37,435 nt of DNA from Acholeplasmataceae bacterium (GCA_012515085.1 JAAYZB010000206.1:1-37435), one strand, 5' to 3'. Counted from the first letter of the stretch, positions 7,971-17,756 are shown. Program-made: numbers and translations. Notes: generated from the letters alone by a model not told the origin.

Positions 7971-7999
7971 AGTATACCACTTTCATAGCGGCAATGCAA
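7971..7999 (-). promoter_or_regulatory. Promoter of degV-marR
   Basis: Minus strand TTGCAT (7999-7994), 17-base spacer, TATACT (7976-7971). Confidence 0.7.
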
Positions 8000-8022
8000 G
8001 GAAAAAAGGACAAATAACAGCC

Positions 8023-8046
8023 AAAAAAAAGAAGCTCGATAGCTTC
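8023..8046 (-). terminator. Terminator of the glyS-dnaG-rpoD-trmK-nif3 operon
   Basis: Stem GAAGCT / AGCTTC with a four-base loop, followed on the minus strand by eight T. It lies 17 bases after the nif3 stop. Confidence 0.88.
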
Positions 8047-8063
8047 TTATTCTTTGTTTGATT

Positions 8064-8828
8064 TTATATGATCCGATATGGACTTGTGTTTACTTGGGAT
8101 TCCAAAACTTCTATCTCCGGAAATTCCCGCTTGAGTATTTTTAATACTACTTCTTTGAATACCTTTTCGGCATAATGACCGATATCAACGACAATAAAGC
8201 CCATTTCTTGCGCATCCAAAGCGGTATGATACGTGATATCTCCAGTCAAATAAATATCGCAGCCCTGACGTTTGGCGTGATAAAGATGGCGTTCGCCAGA
8301 TCCCCCGGAAATCCCGATTTTTTTAATGACTTTTTCTGTATAGCCAATGGTGCGAACATGATCTAATTCCAGGGTGTTCTTGATCTTTACTAGCAATTCC
8401 GGAAATGGAATTGGATCGATCTCGCCGATTCGTCCAATGTCATCGTCGGGATCCAAAAGCGAGGTATTTCTCATACCCAATTTTTCAGCTAGTGCATCAT
8501 TCATACCGCCAGTCGCCCGATCAAAATTCGTATGCATGGAAAACAAAGCGATATCATGCTTGATCAACCGGCGGATAATCCACCCTCTCGGTGTATCAAA
8601 AGCGATGTTGGATATCGGGTGGAAAATCAAAGGATGATGACTGATCAAAAGATCGACACGCGTGTCGATGGCTTCTTTAACGACTTCTTTGGTGACATCC
8701 AGCGTCACCAATATCCGTTGTAATGGTTTGTTCAGAGTCCCGATTTGCAAACCAACATTATCCCAATCGTATGCCAAAGATCGTGGATATAATTCATCCA
8801 GAAATTTAGTCACATCGATCCGGTTCAT
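8064..8828 (-). CDS. Nif3-like dinuclear metal centre hexameric protein
   Basis: 254-residue member of the Nif3/YqfO (GTP cyclohydrolase I type 2-like) family, whose members form hexameric rings with a two-metal site; cellular function is uncertain. Visible signatures are YPRSLAYDWDNVGLQIG, LLISHHPLIFHP (metal-binding His pair), FSMHTNFDRATGGMNDALAEKLG, and the C-terminal VVDIGHYAEKVF (metal-binding His/Glu). It is shorter than the roughly 370-residue Bacillus YqfO because the PII-like insert is absent, as in many homologues. Its ATG overlaps the trmK stop by four bases (ATGA), the usual trmK-nif3 coupling, and it is the last gene of its operon. Confidence 0.9.
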   Translation of the reverse strand: MNRIDVTKFLDELYPRSLAYDWDNVGLQIGTLNKPLQRILVTLDVTKEVVKEAIDTRVDLLISHHPLIFHPISNIAFDTPRGWIIRRLIKHDIALFSMHTNFDRATGGMNDALAEKLGMRNTSLLDPDDDIGRIGEIDPIPFPELLVKIKNTLELDHVRTIGYTEKVIKKIGISGGSGERHLYHAKRQGCDIYLTGDITYHTALDAQEMGFIVVDIGHYAEKVFKEVVLKILKREFPEIEVLESQVNTSPYRII

Positions 8829-9481
8829 CGAATCAATCCCTTCAGTAATTTTATCCGGTCAATCAAGACGGATTGTTCACTTTGATTTCGGGTTTTGTTC
8901 AGAGCAGATTGCAATTGATAAATCATCCGATTTAGATGATCTTGAAACGTCGTATTGCGCTTTTTGAGGATGATCGGACCAAATTCGCGTTCGATCGGGG
9001 TTAAAGTCATCTGCCCGGGTTTGGCGATGATCAATTGATAATATTTGTGTTTGTCCTCTAAAAAGTGCTCATCTTCGAGCATAAACTGGTGTTGTTCCAA
9101 CCATTCACGGACAACTTCTGATTCAGAATTGGGTGAGAGGATCAATCGTTTTACGGATTGGAGATTGGCCTTGCCCAAAATCTCGGCAATCGCGATTCCT
9201 CCCATTCCCAAAATGGCCACTACATCACAAGGTTCTTGTACATTGCTCAATCCATCAGACAATACCGCGGTGATTGCCTGGTCCAATTTGGCTTTAACAA
9301 TGTTTTTTTTCGCATTGTCAAGCGGTTTTTGCTTGTTGTCAATGGCGATTGCTCGAGGAACATATCCAAAGGACACTGCTTTGATTGGTAACAGCGCATG
9401 ATCTGTGCCGATATCCGCAAGCAGAGAAAACCCTTTGGTGTATTCCAGTGCCTTTTCCAGGCGAGGGCTTAATCTCGTCAT
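8825..9481 (-). CDS. trmK: tRNA (adenine(22)-N(1))-methyltransferase TrmK
   Basis: 218-residue SAM-dependent methyltransferase that makes m1A22 in tRNA. The N-terminal Rossmann domain shows [30 protein letters not shown] (SAM-binding motif I) and [18 protein letters not shown] (motif II). Then come [16 protein letters not shown] and [16 protein letters not shown], the latter at the position of the usual PN/NPP-like catalytic loop. The C-terminal part is a helical coiled coil typical of TrmK. ATGA overlaps join it to rpoD upstream and nif3 downstream, matching the Bacillus order rpoD-trmK-nif3. Confidence 0.92.
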   Translation of the reverse strand: MTRLSPRLEKALEYTKGFSLLADIGTDHALLPIKAVSFGYVPRAIAIDNKQKPLDNAKKNIVKAKLDQAITAVLSDGLSNVQEPCDVVAILGMGGIAIAEILGKANLQSVKRLILSPNSESEVVREWLEQHQFMLEDEHFLEDKHKYYQLIIAKPGQMTLTPIEREFGPIILKKRNTTFQDHLNRMIYQLQSALNKTRNQSEQSVLIDRIKLLKGLIR

Positions 9482-10782
9482 TGTTTTCCACTAGTGAAAT
9501 CTTTCAATTTTTTACTCCTTGAGGGATGGCGGAGTTTGCGTAAGGCCTTCGCCTCTATCTGTCGAATTCTTTCTCGGGTGACCCCGAATTCCTTGCCAAC
9601 TTCTTCTAAAGTGCGAGTTCGCCCATCCAGCAATCCAAACCGCATTCGCAAAACTTTCTCTTCGCGATCCGTCAAAGTTTCAAGCACCGAATCCAATTCC
9701 CGTTTCAACATCTCCTTTGAGGTATACTCATAAGGGGTGAGTGTATCCGGATCGGGAATGAAATCGCCCAGTGATGAATCTTCTTCTTCACCGACGGGCG
9801 ACTCAAGTGATATCGGCTCCTGGGCTACTTTCTGAATGATTTGGACTTTATCAACGGAAATCTTCATTTCTGCTGCTACTTCATCTGGATGCGGTTCGCG
9901 TTTTAATTTTTGCGTCAAAGTTCGTTGTGTCCGTACTAATTTATTGATGGTTTCCACCATGTGAACCGGAATCCGGATCGTCCGGGCTTGATCCGCAATT
10001 GCACGAGTGATTGCCTGACGAATCCACCATGTTGCATAAGTGGAAAACTTGAATCCTTTGGTATGATCGAATTTATATACCGCTTTGATAAGTCCCATGT
10101 TTCCTTCTTGGATCAAGTCCAAAAATTGCATACCTCGGCCAACATAGCGCTTGGCAATCGATACCACCAACCGCAAGTTGGCTTCCACCAATTTTTTTTC
10201 ACTGAATTCACCGCGTTTGAACATTTCCTCAAATTCGGCCAATTCTTCCGAAGAAATCGTCTCGTTGTTTCTCACTTTTTGATCGTAGGTTTCGCGAGCT
10301 CTGCGAGCTCGACTGATCAAGGTGGCAAGTTCGTATTCTTCGTCCGAATTCAATAGTTCTACCCTTCCGATCTCCTTGAGATACATTCGGACAGGATCAT
10401 CCACTTTGATCGAAACGCTGGAATCAAATTGCTTTTCGAGCATCAATTCCTCTTCGATCTCTTTGGAATAGTCAAAATCAACTAGTTCTTCTGTCTTGAT
10501 ATCTTCATCCGAGAGTTCATCGAGATCAATGAAATCGTCTTCTTCACCTTCTTCTTCCACTTTCTCCTCAGTCTCGGATCCGACACCCAAATATTCGTCG
10601 ACATCAATCTCAGGCAAGGCTTCATAGTCTTCAGGTGTAATTCCTTCATCTTCAAGAGACATCAAGATATCGTCGAACAAAGTCGAATTTTCATCGACTA
10701 GCTTGCGAATGTCTGCCAATACCAAGAGTCCTTTTTCTTCATGTAGTTTCAAAAGATGTTTGATTATTTCGTTTTTTTCCAT
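9478..10782 (-). CDS. rpoD: RNA polymerase primary sigma factor (sigma 70, RpoD/SigA)
   Basis: 434-residue housekeeping sigma factor. An N-terminal region 1.1-like segment is followed by a strongly acidic stretch (about 70-110). Region 1.2 starts at [11 protein letters not shown]. Region 2 (about 205-275) contains [26 protein letters not shown] and the -10 recognising [14 protein letters not shown]. Region 3 follows, and region 4 (about 365-425) ends in [20 protein letters not shown] for -35 recognition. The promoters found in this window (TTGACA/TATAAT type) fit such a sigma. The gene overlaps dnaG by 19 bases and trmK by four; AAGGGG lies 6 bases before the ATG. Confidence 0.97.
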   Translation of the reverse strand: MEKNEIIKHLLKLHEEKGLLVLADIRKLVDENSTLFDDILMSLEDEGITPEDYEALPEIDVDEYLGVGSETEEKVEEEGEEDDFIDLDELSDEDIKTEELVDFDYSKEIEEELMLEKQFDSSVSIKVDDPVRMYLKEIGRVELLNSDEEYELATLISRARRARETYDQKVRNNETISSEELAEFEEMFKRGEFSEKKLVEANLRLVVSIAKRYVGRGMQFLDLIQEGNMGLIKAVYKFDHTKGFKFSTYATWWIRQAITRAIADQARTIRIPVHMVETINKLVRTQRTLTQKLKREPHPDEVAAEMKISVDKVQIIQKVAQEPISLESPVGEEEDSSLGDFIPDPDTLTPYEYTSKEMLKRELDSVLETLTDREEKVLRMRFGLLDGRTRTLEEVGKEFGVTRERIRQIEAKALRKLRHPSRSKKLKDFTSGKQ

Positions 10783-12560
10783 TTGTTACCCCTTCTGATC
10801 TTTTCCAGGTCCAAAATTTTCTGGTGAAGCTCCAAGTAGGCTAATCGGTCCTGCCCGGAATCCAATACAATCAATTGTTTTTTCAAACTGTCAATTTCCG
10901 CTGTGATTCGATCCATTTTCAACGAATGGACACTTTGTTCAAGTTCTAATTTGGAAAATTCATGATCCGGGCGAAACAGCCGATCTTCCACCGCTTTTTT
11001 CTTCTCGTCGGAAAATTGCGATATGATCGTTTTATGATCGATAACCGCTAGTCCGCTTTCCAAAATATCTTGGATCGAACCAAGTATCTCATTATTTAGA
11101 TTGTCACTTGCGAAAAAACCCGGTAATTGATCTTCAATGAAAGAACGATACTCCCGATCTTTCATATAGTAATTGATCAAGATTCGTTCCGCTTGATACG
11201 ACCGACTCAAGAAGGCGACATCGAGATGCCTCTGCTTTCTGTCATTTAGGCTTTGCTTGATCGCTTTGCTTAAGCGAAAGCTGTTGAAGTCGGATCGAAC
11301 GGACTCGATTGATACTTTGGTATCTCTTGCGAATTGCTCCAGAAACAAATCGGATAGCGTTCCTGAAGCGTTTTGAAGCAGATATTCAAACACCTTCAGT
11401 TTGAACTGCTCGATTTGTGAAGCTAATTTGAGATCCCGCCCTTTTTTCATTGTCAGATACAAGAAATCATAACTGTCGATCTGGTGTTGATTGATTTGTT
11501 CCAAGAAAGCATTGGCTCCATATTTTTTTTGATAATCATCGGGATCCAGTTCTTCAGGCAGCACCACCACGCGAACATCTAGTCCCGCCTTTTCCATGAT
11601 GGGAATGGCTTTGGCAGTTGCTTGAAAGCCTGCGTTATCCCCATCAAAACAGAGCACGACTTGTGGAGTATAGCGTTTGATCAATTCCGCGTGTTCGTGC
11701 GTCAGAGCAGTTCCCATGGCACAAATCGTTTCTTTGACCCCGGCTTTCACCGCGGCAATCACATCCATAAATCCTTCCGTGAGAACCAACCGCTGTTTCT
11801 GCCGTATAAAGGGCTGTGCCCGATCTAAATTATACAGGGTTTCTCCCTTGCTGAAGATTTCTGTAAACGGCGAATTGACATACTTGGGATCATTGGTCTC
11901 TTTCTTGAAGGTTCTACCACTAAATCCGACTATTTTTCCCCGTTCGTTTCGAATTGGAAAGATGATTCGATCCCGGAATAGGTCGATATATCCTTCGGGA
12001 TCTTTTGCCTTGATCAACCCAATCGCTAGCATTTCGATTTCTTCATATTTGTTTTTCAAATGACGATACAGTGCATCGGGTTCCTTTGGCGCAAACCCAA
12101 TCTCAAAATACTGGATCGTATGGATATCGAGTCCCCGAGCTTTGAGATACTCCAGTGCGGATTTTCCTTTTTCCAAATTAGTGAGATGCAAGGCATAGAA
12201 ATCTTTGGCATCTTCATTGATTTGATAGTATCGATGGCTTTCACCAACCCATTCCTCGCCGGTTTCGGTCTCGATGGGAATCCGATACTTCTCAGCCAAT
12301 AATTTCAATGCATCGACATAACTTACGTTTTTGATCTTTTGGATGAAAGTGATGGCATCGCCTTTTTCCTGGCAACCAAAACAATGGAAACTATTCCGTT
12401 CTTTGGATACCATGAATGACGGTGTTTTTTCATTATGGAAGGGGCATAAGCCCTTATGGTTTTTTCCAGCCGGCTGCAAAGCGACGTAATCGCCAACCAC
12501 ATCGATGATGTCCGAGGCACTCTTGATCGCTTCAATTGTCTTTTGGCTGATTCTCGCCAT
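10764..12560 (-). CDS. dnaG: DNA primase DnaG
   Basis: 598-residue primase that makes RNA primers at the replication fork. The N-terminal CHC2 zinc finger uses C39, H42, C60 and C63. The catalytic Toprim core follows, with [12 protein letters not shown] (the catalytic Glu) and [10 protein letters not shown] (Asp metal ligands) around residues 260-310. The C-terminal part is the helical helicase-interacting domain and is divergent, as usual. The gene sits between glyS (15-base gap) and rpoD (19-base overlap), the classical macromolecular synthesis operon. GGGAGGG lies upstream of the ATG. Confidence 0.96.
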   Translation of the reverse strand: MARISQKTIEAIKSASDIIDVVGDYVALQPAGKNHKGLCPFHNEKTPSFMVSKERNSFHCFGCQEKGDAITFIQKIKNVSYVDALKLLAEKYRIPIETETGEEWVGESHRYYQINEDAKDFYALHLTNLEKGKSALEYLKARGLDIHTIQYFEIGFAPKEPDALYRHLKNKYEEIEMLAIGLIKAKDPEGYIDLFRDRIIFPIRNERGKIVGFSGRTFKKETNDPKYVNSPFTEIFSKGETLYNLDRAQPFIRQKQRLVLTEGFMDVIAAVKAGVKETICAMGTALTHEHAELIKRYTPQVVLCFDGDNAGFQATAKAIPIMEKAGLDVRVVVLPEELDPDDYQKKYGANAFLEQINQHQIDSYDFLYLTMKKGRDLKLASQIEQFKLKVFEYLLQNASGTLSDLFLEQFARDTKVSIESVRSDFNSFRLSKAIKQSLNDRKQRHLDVAFLSRSYQAERILINYYMKDREYRSFIEDQLPGFFASDNLNNEILGSIQDILESGLAVIDHKTIISQFSDEKKKAVEDRLFRPDHEFSKLELEQSVHSLKMDRITAEIDSLKKQLIVLDSGQDRLAYLELHQKILDLEKIRRGNKWKKTK

Positions 12561-12575
12561 GTCTTCCCTCCCGAT

Positions 12576-13964
12576 TCATCCTTTTAACTGGTCATTTAAA
12601 TAGTCTGCTAATTCTCGGATCGGCACCCGATCCTGAACCATCGTGTCGCGATGTCGGACGGTTACGGACTTCTCTTCCAAAGTAGCGCCATCGACTGTCA
12701 CACAGAATGGTGTCCCAATTGCATCTTGCCTTCGATAGCGCCGACCAATGTTGCCGGTATCATCATAGACAGCATTAACTTTGCTTAGAAGTGTTTGATA
12801 CAAGTCCAGTGAAAACTCCTGATGCTGTTTCTTGATCAAGGGAAGGATCGCCACTTGATACGGCGCAATCCGTTTATCGATCTTCAACAGCGTCCGCATT
12901 TCGTTTGTCGCCGGAACCATCTCTTCCGTGAGGGCGTCATTCAAGACGGCTAAGAAAAGACGTTCCACACCCAAACTGGGCTCAATCACATAGGGTAGAA
13001 ATTTCTCATTTGTCTCTGGATCGAGATATTCCAAACTTTCACCGGAGTGTTTTTGATGCTGTTTCAAATCATAATCGGTCCGAGAGGCAATCCCCCACAA
13101 CTCATCAAATCCCCAAGGGAATTGATACAGTATATCTGTCGTTGCGTTGGAATAAAACGACAGTTTTTCTTGAGGATGGTCATAGAATTTTAGGTGATCT
13201 TCCTGAATTCCCAAACCAATCAAAAAGCGTCGTGAAAAGTCTTTCCAATAAGCAAACCAATCCAATTCAGTTCCAGGAACGGTGAAAAATTCAAGTTCCA
13301 TTTGTTCAAATTCTCTCGTTCGGAAAACAAAATTACCCGGCGTAATCTCATTGCGGAACGCTTTGCCGATTTGACCGATTCCAAAAGGGAGTTTTTTACG
13401 GGAGGTTCTTTGAATATTCTTGAAATTCAAAAATATTCCTTGGGCGGTTTCCGGCCGCAAATAGATCGTATTCTTCTGATCTTCGATCACCCCCATATGG
13501 GTTTCGAACATCAAATTAAACTTGCGGATTTCAGTGAAATCCATATTGCCGCACACCGGACATTTCAATTTGTGTATTTGGATATATTCCGTTAATTCCG
13601 AAATGGACCATCCATCGGCATCGACTGTTCCCTTGGAATGAGTTTCGATCAATTTATCGGCTCGAAAACGAGATTTACATACCCGACAATCGAGTAATGG
13701 GTCTTGAAAGCCGTTTACATGTCCCGAAGCCACCCAGGTATCCGAATGCAAAAGAATACCGGAATCCAAGCCGACGTTCATTGGATTATTGGCAACAAAT
13801 GATTCCCACCAAGTTTGTTTCAGGTTGTTTTTCAGTTGAACGCCAAGCGGACCGTAATCCCAAGAATTGGCAAGTCCACCATAGATTTCTGAGCCTGGAA
13901 AGACAAATCCATACTGCTTGCAATAATTTGCGAGTTGTTCCAACGTCTGGGACAAAATCATCAT
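12576..13964 (-). CDS. glyS: Glycyl-tRNA synthetase (dimeric, GlyQS type)
   Basis: 462-residue class II synthetase of the single-chain alpha2 type that charges tRNA-Gly. It begins QTLEQLANYCKQYGFVFPGSEIYGGLANSWDYGPLG, typical of the family. A zinc-binding insertion has C-x2-C pairs (CRVCKSRF about 92-99 and CPVCGNMDF about 135). Motif 2 lies in GIGQIGKAFRNEITPGNFVFRTREFEQME and motif 3 in YVIEPSLGVERLFLAVL. The C-terminal anticodon-binding domain ends with VTVDG...VTVRHRDTM. The start has two adjacent ATGs with GAGAGG directly before them, so the exact start is uncertain. The leader is only about 90 bases, too short for a T-box. Confidence 0.95.
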   Translation of the reverse strand: MMILSQTLEQLANYCKQYGFVFPGSEIYGGLANSWDYGPLGVQLKNNLKQTWWESFVANNPMNVGLDSGILLHSDTWVASGHVNGFQDPLLDCRVCKSRFRADKLIETHSKGTVDADGWSISELTEYIQIHKLKCPVCGNMDFTEIRKFNLMFETHMGVIEDQKNTIYLRPETAQGIFLNFKNIQRTSRKKLPFGIGQIGKAFRNEITPGNFVFRTREFEQMELEFFTVPGTELDWFAYWKDFSRRFLIGLGIQEDHLKFYDHPQEKLSFYSNATTDILYQFPWGFDELWGIASRTDYDLKQHQKHSGESLEYLDPETNEKFLPYVIEPSLGVERLFLAVLNDALTEEMVPATNEMRTLLKIDKRIAPYQVAILPLIKKQHQEFSLDLYQTLLSKVNAVYDDTGNIGRRYRRQDAIGTPFCVTVDGATLEEKSVTVRHRDTMVQDRVPIRELADYLNDQLKG

Positions 13965-13995
13965 CCTCTCAAAATGCGCATATTACTTCATTATA

Positions 13996-14023
13996 ATTAT
14001 ATGATTAAATATGATAAAGTCAA
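13996..14023 (-). promoter_or_regulatory. Promoter of glyS-dnaG-rpoD-trmK-nif3
   Basis: Minus strand TTGACT (14023-14018), 16-base spacer, TATAAT (14001-13996), between recO and glyS. The flanks are very AT-rich. Confidence 0.7.
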
Positions 14024-14053
14024 GATTATCACGATAAAGCGATTCAGACAAGA

Positions 14054-14773
14054 TCAATATCCCAAGAGATTCGATAGCAGTTTTCGGGAAGTCGTCTCAA
14101 TCGACAAATGATAGCGATAATACTCATCCAATACATGACGAAGTTCGATCAGTTCTTCTTGTTTGATCTCCCACCCGCTTGGTTGATCCAGATTGTAAAG
14201 GTAGAGTGTCACCCACTTTTTAATCAGTTCCGGCGGATAGGATTTTTGAAGTGGAAGATGATTTGGACAACACATTCCGCCTTCCGAAACCACAAACCGG
14301 AGATTGTTCGTTTTTTTACACACGACACAACGGGCAAATTCCGGTTGAATTCCTAAAAGGTAGAGCAACTTGCTTTCAAACATGAGACAATAAGGGATGA
14401 AGTCGGATTCCACTTCGATTCTTAAGAGTAATCGGGTAAGAAAGTGAAATAGTTTCGAATGGTCCATTTCTGCTTCCGACACTTGATATAACAACTCCAA
14501 CAAGTGGAGACAGTAGGTATATTTGATCAGATCTGCTTTGATATTGCCATAAGCTGCGATCACATCAATTTCCTTGACCGTTTCCAAGTTTTTACCTTGA
14601 GAAGAAATCTCAACGAGTGTCAACACTTCGGTTATCGACAAAAAGGGGCTCGACAGCCGATTAGCCCCACGGACCAAAACGCTCTTTTTGCCCGACTCTG
14701 TATAACAGAAGAGGATTTTACTTGATTCTTTATAATCCATCCGTTTCAGGATAAATCCAGTGAATTTCGTCAC
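14054..14773 (-). CDS. recO: DNA repair protein RecO
   Basis: 239-residue recombination mediator that helps RecR load RecA on SSB-coated DNA. The N-terminal OB fold begins FTGFILKRMDYKESSKILFCYTESGKKSVLVRGANR, the usual RecO start. The C-terminal helical domain carries a zinc finger with C149-x2-C152 and C168/C169. It lies six bases after era, and its stop comes just before the glyS promoter. The order era-recO-glyS is the standard Firmicutes one. No separate terminator was seen after it, so some readthrough into glyS is likely. Confidence 0.93.
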   Translation of the reverse strand: MTKFTGFILKRMDYKESSKILFCYTESGKKSVLVRGANRLSSPFLSITEVLTLVEISSQGKNLETVKEIDVIAAYGNIKADLIKYTYCLHLLELLYQVSEAEMDHSKLFHFLTRLLLRIEVESDFIPYCLMFESKLLYLLGIQPEFARCVVCKKTNNLRFVVSEGGMCCPNHLPLQKSYPPELIKKWVTLYLYNLDQPSGWEIKQEELIELRHVLDEYYRYHLSIETTSRKLLSNLLGY

Positions 14774-14779
14774 AAATTT

Positions 14780-15673
14780 TTATTCCTTTTCCGGTTTATA
14801 TCCATAGCTTTTTAAAAAATAATCACGATTGCGCCAATCTTCCTCAACTTTGCAGAATAAATCAAGATAGACTTGACGATTTAAAAGACCTTCAATATCT
14901 TCTCGAGCCATGGTCCCGATTTTTTTTAACATGGCCCCGTTCTTGCCAATGATGATTGCTTTTTGCGATGCTCTCTCCACAACAATCGTGGCTGCGATAT
15001 CGATCAATCGTTTCTTCCGTGTCATCTTTTCGATGATGACATTGACCGAATGCGGGATTTCCTCGCGTGTCAATTCAATGATCTTTTCGCGAATGAATTC
15101 TTGAATGAGAAAGGTTTCCGGTCGATCCGATATTTCGCCGTCAGGATAGTATTTAGGTCCTTCCGGAAGAAGCCCCTTGATATCATCAAGCAATAGGTCA
15201 ACGTGGTCGCCTGTCAGTGAGGAAATGGCGAAAACACCAGAAAATTTCCCTTTTTCTTTATAAGGAGCAACCGCTCGTTCCAAACGCGGAAAATCCTTGA
15301 CAGTGTCCAATTTGTTGATAATCAGAAATACCGGCGTATCGACCGTTTTTAGAATCTCAAGTATCTGCATATTGCTCTCTTTGACATCGTCATACGCATT
15401 GATGAAAAACAAAACCAAATCCACCGATTTGACTGTATCGATGGCCGCCTTCGTCATGTACTCGCCAAGTTTCGTCTTGCCATGATGGATTCCCGGCGTG
15501 TCCAAAAAGATCAACTGCGACTCATCGTCGTGATAGATGCCTGAAAATACGTTCCGAGTGGTTTGGGGTTTATTCGATACGATCGCCACTTTTTGCTTGA
15601 GAACTTGATTGAGAAAAGTTGATTTTCCAACATTTGGTTCGCCAATGATGGCAATAAATCCGGATCGGAACAT
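14780..15673 (-). CDS. era: GTPase Era
   Basis: 297-residue ribosome-assembly GTPase that binds the 3' end of 16S rRNA. The G domain has G1 GEPNVGKST (11-19), G2 QTTRN (37-41), G3 DTPG (58-61), and G4 NKLD near 120. The C-terminal KH domain contains AIIIGKNGAMLKKIGTMAREDIE and the terminal basic YFLKSYGYK. Its ATG overlaps the cdd stop by one base (TAATG). It belongs to the run phoH-ybeY-cdd-era-recO, whose members (ybeY, era) act together in ribosome maturation. Confidence 0.97.
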   Translation of the reverse strand: MFRSGFIAIIGEPNVGKSTFLNQVLKQKVAIVSNKPQTTRNVFSGIYHDDESQLIFLDTPGIHHGKTKLGEYMTKAAIDTVKSVDLVLFFINAYDDVKESNMQILEILKTVDTPVFLIINKLDTVKDFPRLERAVAPYKEKGKFSGVFAISSLTGDHVDLLLDDIKGLLPEGPKYYPDGEISDRPETFLIQEFIREKIIELTREEIPHSVNVIIEKMTRKKRLIDIAATIVVERASQKAIIIGKNGAMLKKIGTMAREDIEGLLNRQVYLDLFCKVEEDWRNRDYFLKSYGYKPEKE

Positions 15674-16065
15674 TAGAGATCCTCTTTGGAAAAGCCAAAT
15701 GGCAATAAATCATGATTGTGATAAGTTTTAGTTTCCAACTTGTTGTTCACAAGAATGATTTCCGCTTCTTGTGGCATCAATTCCGACATGACTTGTCGAC
15801 AAGATCCACAAGGTGATACAAAATAGTCATGATCCGTATAAATCACGATCCGGCGAATATCCTGTTTTCGGACTCCCTGCGAATACGCGGTAAAAAGTGC
15901 GCTTCTTTCAGCACAGTTGGCTAGTCCAAAAGCTGCGTTTTCAATGTTGACTCCGGGGATCATGCGACCGTCGTTCAACTCCAGCACCGCTGATACCGGA
16001 AAATTGGAATACGGCGAATAAGAGTTTTTTAAATTATCTTGAGCTAACTTAATTATTTTTTTCAT
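15673..16065 (-). CDS. cdd: Cytidine deaminase
   Basis: 130-residue tetrameric-type cytidine deaminase converting cytidine and deoxycytidine to the uridine forms for pyrimidine salvage. Zinc ligands and the catalytic Glu are seen in N-C51-A-E53-R and P-C86-G-S-C89-R. SYSPYSNFPVSAVLE near the N-terminus is the substrate-binding signature, and the length is typical. It starts 5 bases after the ybeY stop and overlaps era by one base, the usual ybeY-cdd-era order (dgkA is absent here). Confidence 0.95.
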   Translation of the reverse strand: MKKIIKLAQDNLKNSYSPYSNFPVSAVLELNDGRMIPGVNIENAAFGLANCAERSALFTAYSQGVRKQDIRRIVIYTDHDYFVSPCGSCRQVMSELMPQEAEIILVNNKLETKTYHNHDLLPFGFSKEDL

Positions 16066-16070
16066 CCTGT

Positions 16071-16499
16071 TTACCTCGTGAATTTCGCTTTGTTAAGAAT
16101 TTCTTCTTGACGTAACAACATTGCTTTTTCTTCTGCGACATCTATGTGATCATATCCCAGACAATGTAAGAATCCATGAACAGCCAGAAAAGCCAATTCG
16201 CGTTCAAGGGAATGCTGATAGGTCTTAGCTTGTTCCTTGGCTCTATCAATGCTGATAAAGACATCGCCAAGCTCTGGGTTTAAATCCGTGTTGGGGAAGC
16301 TAAGAACATCCGTAGGTCGATCGACGTGGCGGTATGTAGCATTCAAGTCTCGAATTGCTTCATCGGTGAGTAGGATGATGTTGATGATCCTTTTCGATTT
16401 TGGCTTCGTAAGCATAAATGCGGTCCTTAAGGCTTTACGAATCGTTTTCCCCAAAGTAACGTCAACTTCTGTTTGGTAATGAATGTTAATCTTTGGCAT
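16071..16499 (-). CDS. ybeY: Endoribonuclease YbeY
   Basis: 142-residue zinc-dependent RNase for 16S rRNA 3'-end maturation and ribosome quality control. The metal site is H108-x3-H112-x5-H118 in HGFLHCLGYDH. The upstream RPTDVLSFP block and LGDVFIS are also family signatures. The chosen ATG at 16499 has AGAGG seven bases upstream; a TTG two codons earlier (16505) is possible. The start overlaps the 3' end of phoH by 14 bases, so translation is likely coupled. Confidence 0.95.
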   Translation of the reverse strand: MPKINIHYQTEVDVTLGKTIRKALRTAFMLTKPKSKRIINIILLTDEAIRDLNATYRHVDRPTDVLSFPNTDLNPELGDVFISIDRAKEQAKTYQHSLERELAFLAVHGFLHCLGYDHIDVAEEKAMLLRQEEILNKAKFTR

Positions 16500-17454
16500 C
16501 TTCAAACCTCTGAATGATCGTCTGCACTAATGGGTGACGAACCACATCAATGTTTTCAAAAAAGAGAATATGGATGTCTTCAACATTCGTCAAAATTTGA
16601 GAAGCCTTGACTAATCCAGATAAAACTTTTTGCGGAAGATCGCTTTGAGTAATATCTCCGGTCACCACCATTTTCGAGCCAAATCCAAGACGGGTGAGAA
16701 ACAATTTCATCTGATTGATCGTTGTGTTTTGCGCTTCATCAAGAATGACAAACGCATTTTCCAGTGTTCGTCCCCGCATATAAGCGAGTGGAGCGATTTC
16801 AATGATTCCTTTTTCAATGGTCTCCTCGGTCTGGCGGACGCCTAAGATTTCATACATCGCATCATAGAGTGGCCGGAGATAGGGATCCACTTTATCTTTG
16901 AGATCGCCGGGAAGAAAGCCCAAGTTTTCTCCTGCTTCGACAGCTGGGCGGGTAAGGACCAGACGTTTAATTGCCCCTTCTTTCAGCTTTCTCAATGCGA
17001 CCAACACAGCCAGATAGGTTTTTCCGGTACCTGCGGGGCCAATTCCAAACGTCAATGTGTGTTTTTCGATAGCATCCAAATATAACGCTTGGTTGAATGT
17101 TTTTGGATAAATTGGTTTCCCATGAAGTGTTTTGATGATTTCTTTCCGCCCTAAAAACAAATCCAAAATATCTTCATCCGCAGTCTTTGGCAAGATATGA
17201 TGAATATAAATGAGATCGCGTTCGTTAAATCCAACGTTCCGTCTTAGTAGCCGAATCAGGATTTGGAACATACGCTTGATTGAGCTGATCAAGAGCGGAT
17301 CGCTTGTGTCGAGCAGAATCTCTTGCTGGTTTGCGAAAATTTCAATTCCATAAAGGTTAGATAATATCTTGACGTATTTTTCATTTACGCCAAAGAGCGT
17401 GACCATTTCGGATACACCACTGAATTCAAGATCCAATTTGACAAGATCAACCAT
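16486..17454 (-). CDS. phoH: PhoH-like ATPase (YbeZ)
   Basis: 322-residue P-loop ATPase of the PhoH family, which partners YbeY in rRNA processing. An N-terminal KH-like segment is followed by Walker A GPAGTGKT (139-146), the LTRPAVEAGENLGFLPGDL block, and Walker B FVILDEAQN near 235, followed by MKLFLTRLGFGSKMVVTGD. It is the first gene of phoH-ybeY-cdd-era-recO and has its own TATAAT promoter. GAGGTG lies about 11 bases before the ATG, rather far. Confidence 0.95.
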   Translation of the reverse strand: MVDLVKLDLEFSGVSEMVTLFGVNEKYVKILSNLYGIEIFANQQEILLDTSDPLLISSIKRMFQILIRLLRRNVGFNERDLIYIHHILPKTADEDILDLFLGRKEIIKTLHGKPIYPKTFNQALYLDAIEKHTLTFGIGPAGTGKTYLAVLVALRKLKEGAIKRLVLTRPAVEAGENLGFLPGDLKDKVDPYLRPLYDAMYEILGVRQTEETIEKGIIEIAPLAYMRGRTLENAFVILDEAQNTTINQMKLFLTRLGFGSKMVVTGDITQSDLPQKVLSGLVKASQILTNVEDIHILFFENIDVVRHPLVQTIIQRFEDAKD

Positions 17455-17477
17455 CGGTATGTCATCACCTCAAAATC

Positions 17478-17506
17478 ATTATACCATAGATCGCCTTTTA
17501 TGCCAT
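17478..17506 (-). promoter_or_regulatory. Promoter of phoH-ybeY-cdd-era-recO
   Basis: Minus strand ATGGCA (17506-17501), 17-base spacer, consensus TATAAT (17483-17478), 23 bases before the phoH start. The -35 is a weak match. Confidence 0.6.
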
Positions 17507-17516
17507 TATCGGCGGT

Positions 17517-17544
17517 AAAAAAAGCACTTCATCGAGTGAAGTGC
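17517..17544 (-). terminator. Terminator of rpsU
   Basis: Stem GCACTTCA / TGAAGTGC with a five-base loop, followed on the minus strand by seven T. It separates rpsU from the phoH promoter. Confidence 0.88.
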
Positions 17545-17550
17545 CAGCGA

Positions 17551-17724
17551 TTAACCTTTGCGTGTTTGGTTTTGACGTTGTTTCAATTTTTTTGAAACGC
17601 TCGGCTTTAAATAGTATTCTCTCTTACGGGCTTCAGCTAACGTCCCAGCGCGAGAAACGTCACGTTTAAAACGACGCAATGCATCTTCGATGCTTTCGTT
17701 TTCTCTTACGACTGTTTTCGCCAT
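17551..17724 (-). CDS. rpsU: 30S ribosomal protein S21
   Basis: 57-residue basic protein beginning [29 protein letters not shown] and continuing [12 protein letters not shown], an unmistakable S21. It binds the small subunit near the 3' end of 16S rRNA and aids initiation. AAGGGGTG lies 7 bases before the ATG. It is a single-gene unit with its own promoter and terminator, just upstream of phoH-ybeY-era, whose products also act on the small subunit. Confidence 0.97.
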   Translation of the reverse strand: MAKTVVRENESIEDALRRFKRDVSRAGTLAEARKREYYLKPSVSKKLKQRQNQTRKG

Positions 17725-17756
17725 TTGCTTTCACCCCTTTTCTGCTTGCTAGTGAT

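Noticed and set aside
9045-9401. 118-codon plus-strand open frame inside trmK
   Set aside because: Antisense shadow of a conserved methyltransferase gene.
13965-14053. Possible T-box riboswitch before glyS
   Set aside because: Only about 90 bases with promoter elements; no specifier loop, T-box sequence or terminator/antiterminator pair.
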